Source: Artocarpus heterophyllus (lineage: Eukaryota > Streptophyta > Magnoliopsida > Rosales > Moraceae). From it: 64,000 nucleotides of DNA. The notes beneath the pieces were generated by a model. That model was not told the origin of the DNA. It saw nothing but the letters and a program-made list of their open reading frames with translations, and did not search any database. How positions within the stretch are numbered: the first letter of the stretch is position 1; each line of letters begins with the position of its first letter. Both the position numbers and the translations under genes were made by a program. Positions 60,270 to 64,000 of the stretch are shown here, in pieces. The stretch spans positions 7,568,235 to 7,632,234 of the forward strand of contig CM046345.1 in NCBI GenBank assembly GCA_025403435.1, in the 5' to 3' direction.

Positions 60270-63200
60270 ATGGCTGCTAGAGTCGGTTCATTGTCCTCTT
60301 GTTTATTATCGGCTGCTCTTTATTCTCCTTCTCAGTCCAGAAGTCCTTTTAAGGTATGATTCAGCTTTTGGTTGGTTACTCAGAAAAGAAAGGAGAAAAA
60401 TGATGTTAATTTTCTTTGAAATTTGATTCAATTTAGGGATTTTGACTTGTGAGGATTTAAGCCCAGTCTTTACGCATTGCTTAGTGAGTTAGGGAAAAAG
60501 AAACAAGAAAAAAAATAATTGAACAACTTTGATGGCTTTAGTGGAGCAAACCCACCCATACAGAATATTTTTTTTTGTCTAATTATAGCTCAAATGAAGT
60601 GAAATTTCTGTAGTTTTTTTATGGCCTTTTTGGATATAGCTTCTTACTTTACAAGTACTTTGGCTTTAAAAATATCTTAGATAGTGCATTTATCCCCTTT
60701 GTTTTTTCTTAATTTTTAATTTGAAGAGGATTAAGCTAAATATTCAATTCTCAACATCTACAATGCTGGCTGTTAAAAAAAAAAGGCTTTATAATAGAAT
60801 TATCAGTGTCTCAATGATAAAAAATTTTAAGATAGGAAAGTTGGAATCCATGGAGATTTAACATAGTTTAGAAAATTTCCTTTCGGAGATACTCTGTCAA
60901 AGTTCTCTTTTAAGAGAAGGGCGAATGAAACAAACTAGGGTGTTTGAGAAGTGAATTAGAACTAAAAGTACTGTAGCATGTGGTAGCTTTACACTATAGT
61001 ATGTGAGAATTTTACTATGTCTAAGTTGGAATTGAGTTTGCTAAACACCCTAAGTTGTTTATGAGTGCATTATTTTTGCTTGAGTTTTGGCTTGCTAGCT
61101 TCCTATATCGTTTAACAAATGATTATGAAGGTTTGAAATTGAAAATGAATGTGCATCCTTTTAAAAAATAATAATAAAAAATAATAGTAAAGAAACAAAA
61201 CGTCATTAGAAAATTATGGAGTACAATGAACACCAACACAGAGGACGGGGGTCAGGAAGTCCTCCGACTAAAGCAGAACAAAAAAAGACTACATTAGAAG
61301 ATTTCAATCCCTAACCAAATTTGGCATATTGAAATTACAAAAATCTTGATCCTCAAACGACCATATGGAAACCCAAAACTTAACTTTCCCCCAAAGTTCA
61401 CTTTCTGAACCAAAAAGATCTTCGAAAATCCTCTTATTTCACTCCAACCAGGTTGCCCAATGGAGGCCCAAAATTTTCGTTCCAAATTTTTCTCCCTTTC
61501 TTATTGAAGTAGATGAGGGAAGAAGAGGCAAACACATCTGCACATCTCAAAAGAGCCACCCAACTCAACCCAAATTTTTCTCTTTTTATTGAAGATGATG
61601 GTGAATCTTGCAAGTAATCCAGAGTCTTGGGTGAAAAAACGTGAAAATGACTGTAAAATCTAGTGTTCTGTTGACTGTGAATGCTTGTGTTCAGGTGTTA
61701 TTGAAGACGGCAATTCAAATTTCATATTTATTCTCTTGTACATCTGTAGTTATTAACGAGCCGTTTGTATTTACACCAATATTTGGTACTACGAGCTTCA
61801 ATGGCTTAGTGATGTGCTGTAGGGTATACAATTACATGCTGTGCTCTATTTCCGTTTACTTGATAACTCAGAGGCTCCCTAATACAATAAAGTGATGCAC
61901 AAATGATTTTCTAGTCCAGAATTTTCAATTTTCATCTTCCAAGTTCATGCCATTTTCAATCATGATTCCAGAATACTAAAGCTGGCCTCTTGTTGAAGAG
62001 GTCCATCATAGACTTAATCTCAAGTAATTCTTTTTATTATATGTCCAGCTGAGCTTATCACAAAGACCATACAACAACCCACAACATGAAGCTTGCCTGA
62101 GCAGATATGCTAGAGGTGATTTCTTGTATTTATTGCCAAATTCACAAAATGCATAAGTTAACTTAGGAGTCCAACTTTATTTCTTCAGATGGTACTGAAT
62201 ACGTTTGACAGGTATCAAGGAATAAATAGGAAATAAGAAGTGTCAGGACTTCAATCATATAGAACAAGTACTTCTGAGCTCTGACTTAATCTGTAAACAC
62301 AAATCAAGTGACTTGTTGAGTTATGTACTTGCAAACTTGGTATTATTGCTTTTTTTATTTCGTCACAAGATCCCGACTGATAAATTATGTGTATTTGTCT
62401 TGTGTTCTTTTTTTGTTATGAGTAGACAAGTCATGCAAATTCATCCATGGAATTCTGTACTCGAGGGTGAGGTCCCCAACGTGGCACGGTGCTCTTTTTG
62501 CAGTTTCTGAAGACCAGACACTACGTGATGATATAACATTAGTTGCTTCAGAGCAAGAAAATAACCATCCCAACACCGAAGATATTCCATCAACTACTAG
62601 CGGTTCAAATTTCCATTATGAGGTTGCTGGAGGAAAACCTGGTCTAATCTCTTTTTATAACCGTCCGTACAAAAGAGAGGAGGAGGCTTGCATGGCTAGC
62701 CCTGAGGGGAATCCTAACAACCTTTTGTGGTTTATCGGTCCAGCGATACTTGTAGCCTCTTTTGTATTTCCCTCTCTTTATTTGCGGAGAGTGCTCTCAG
62801 CTGTATTTGAGGATTCTTTGTTGACAGGTGAGAATGCCTGCATTGTTTTTCGTCTCACTTCGTTATGCTGCAACTTATGTAGTTCTAAAATCTCGTCAGA
62901 TCAATAATTCAGATTTTTTTGGTTCAATTATCAGATTTCCTCATATTGTTCTTCACGGAAGGACTTTTCTACTGTGGTGTTGCTGTGTTTCTTCTTCTGA
63001 TTGACCATTTAAGGAGGCCTGCTATGCTAGATTCTGCTGTAAATACTAGTAACCCCTACGACCACCTCAACTGGGACAGCGAATCTTGTCCGTTGCTGCT
63101 TTGGTACTTAGTCTTATAATTCCCACGGTGACAATGGGCTTGGTCTGGCCTTGGACTGGTCCCGCGGCTTCTGCCACTCTTGCACCATATCTAGTCGGTA

Positions 63201-63583
63201 TAGTTGTCCAATTTGCATTCGAGCAGTATGCAAGATATACGAAGTCGCCGTCATGGTCTGTTATCCCGATAATCTTTCAAGTAAGGACAGTCGTATCTTT
63301 TTTTGGCATCTCAAAGTGCGTCCATTTGAGAACTGTTAATCATAGAGTTTCTATCAATGCTGGACAGGTGTATAGATTGCACCAACTGAATAGAGCAGCC
63401 CAACTGGTAACAGCACTGTCGTTTACGGTTAGAGGTGCCGAGATGACATCGCATAACTTGGCAATAAACAGCTCCCTTGGAACGCTTTTGAATGTCCTTC
63501 AGTGTCTTGGGGTCATCTGCGTTTGGTCTCTTTCAAGCTTCCTCATGAGATTTTTCCCTTCAAACGCTGTTTCCGCTCAATAA
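60270..63583 (+). CDS. multi-pass membrane protein (At5g63040-like), apparent 1-bp frameshift
   Basis: Uncharacterised plant membrane protein, probably plastid-targeted (N-terminus MAARVGSLSSCLLSAALYSP, Ser-rich). Exons: 60270-60353, 62049-62115, 62426-62827, 62935-63280, 63368-63583 (TAA). About five hydrophobic segments are seen: NNLLWFIGPAILVASFVFP, FLILFFTEGLFYCGVAVFLL, VAALVLSLIIPTVTMGLVWP, LAPYLVGIVVQFAF and LLNVLQCLGVICVWSLSSFL. In exon 4 the upstream frame leads to a stop at 63117-63119. The conserved continuation (PPQLGQRILSVAALVLSL) is in another frame; one missing base near the CCCC run at 63053-63056 explains this and makes all later phases close. It is either a sequence error or a real loss of function. 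The assignment is from memory of the Arabidopsis neighbourhood. Confidence 0.8.
60936..61052. mobile_element. MITE in intron 1 of the membrane-protein gene
   Basis: 117 bp with near-perfect inverted ends TAGGGTGTTTGAGAAGTGA and GAGTTTGCTAAACACCCTA, and a core ACTGTAGCATGTGGTAGCTT. Best-preserved member of the small MITE family seen across the window. Confidence 0.75.
61300..61480 (-). pseudogene. LINE (non-LTR retrotransposon) C-terminal remnant
   Basis: On the minus strand the translation ATWLE*NKRIFEDLF, LWGKVKFWVSIWSF and MPNLVRD matches the tryptophan-rich tail that follows the RT zinc-binding domain of plant LINE ORF2 proteins, with in-frame stops. It lies in the 1.7-kb first intron, opposite to the host gene. 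Confidence 0.5.
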
Positions 63584-64000
63584 ATCACAAAACATTTACA
63601 CAAGAATTGGTAAATCTACTACAATTGATCTTTTACAGTCCCAACTCTGTTGTAGTATTAGTCCATGTTCTGGGTAGCATTTTTAAAAGCAAAATTGGTA
63701 ACGAAGGATTTGACTTGCTTAAAGCTAGTTACAAACTTTTGTCCAGGATTTTTGTACAAGGAGAAGATACTAAGCTAAATGCAGGAAGGCAAAGTTTTTT
63801 TTCTTTTTTTTCCCTTTTCTTTCCTGCTTACATAAATTGTTTTCTGACACAGATTGTCAAACCATGTTGGAGAGCAATAACTTTGTCGGGATGTTTCAAC
63901 AAATTATTTCCAGTTTAGAGTTTTTATTTGGACCCATCGTTTGCTAAATACAAGCAAGACCTGTATGAGCAGATCAAGGGCAGGCTGGCAGGCTTGACGA
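63584..64000. other. 3' UTR and flank of the membrane-protein gene
   Basis: Mostly AT-rich. The final 65 bases are richer in GC and open on the plus strand (DPSFAKYKQDLYEQIKGRLA from about 63930); this could be part of a following exon or gene but is too short to call. Confidence 0.35.

Noticed and set aside
1..64000. tRNA, rRNA genes or CRISPR arrays
   Set aside because: None seen on either strand; direct repeats here are transposon- or microsatellite-type.

Overview
The window is plant nuclear DNA, almost certainly from a eudicot and probably a woody rosid. The evidence is AT-rich intergenic DNA full of small transposons, short exons with GT-AG introns, and plant-specific protein families (neprosin, MODIFIER OF SNC1, EMB2759, LOG). 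I cannot name the species. Gene models below were spliced by eye; where I give exon limits, the reading phases close across every junction, except at one frameshift that is flagged.

Layout. 1-3389 (minus): most of a neprosin-domain secreted-protein gene that runs off the left edge; two of its six introns use GC donors. 4187-18788 (plus): an old, decayed Ty1/Copia retrotransposon with diverged LTRs. Inside its reverse-transcriptase YVDD codons sits a young second LTR element, 8849-17025 (minus), with about 1.97-kb LTRs that differ visibly by one base, a perfect 5-bp target duplication, an initiator-Met-tRNA-type primer-binding site and a Gypsy/chromovirus-like polypurine tract. It has no recognisable gag or pol. 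It carries two small unrelated genes instead: a 173-aa basic Cys-rich protein that resembles the nucleic-acid-binding Cys-rich proteins of carla-like plant RNA viruses, and an intronless LOG-like (cytokinin-activating enzyme family) reading frame with altered catalytic-region residues. This is the most unusual thing in the window.

18789-27159: gene-poor, with MITEs and simple repeats. 27160-30252 (plus): a UAS-UBX protein related to PUX10, lacking the N-terminal UBA domain. 30253-37197: AT-rich, with tandem duplications and small non-autonomous transposons. From 37198 to 63583 there are four plus-strand genes: a plastid-type CRAL-TRIO/Sec14-like protein, a MODIFIER OF SNC1 homologue of about 1560 aa, an EMB2759-like membrane protein, and a multi-pass membrane protein with an apparent 1-bp frameshift. 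Three of the four (Sec14-like, EMB2759, membrane protein) correspond, from memory, to consecutive Arabidopsis loci At5g63060/50/40, so this looks like conserved microsynteny with the MOS1 gene placed inside it.

The host genes do not form a pathway together. The nested element is the only candidate for a coordinated system: its two accessory genes could act on host silencing or transcription and on cytokinin status, but that is inference. No tRNA, rRNA or CRISPR array was seen.
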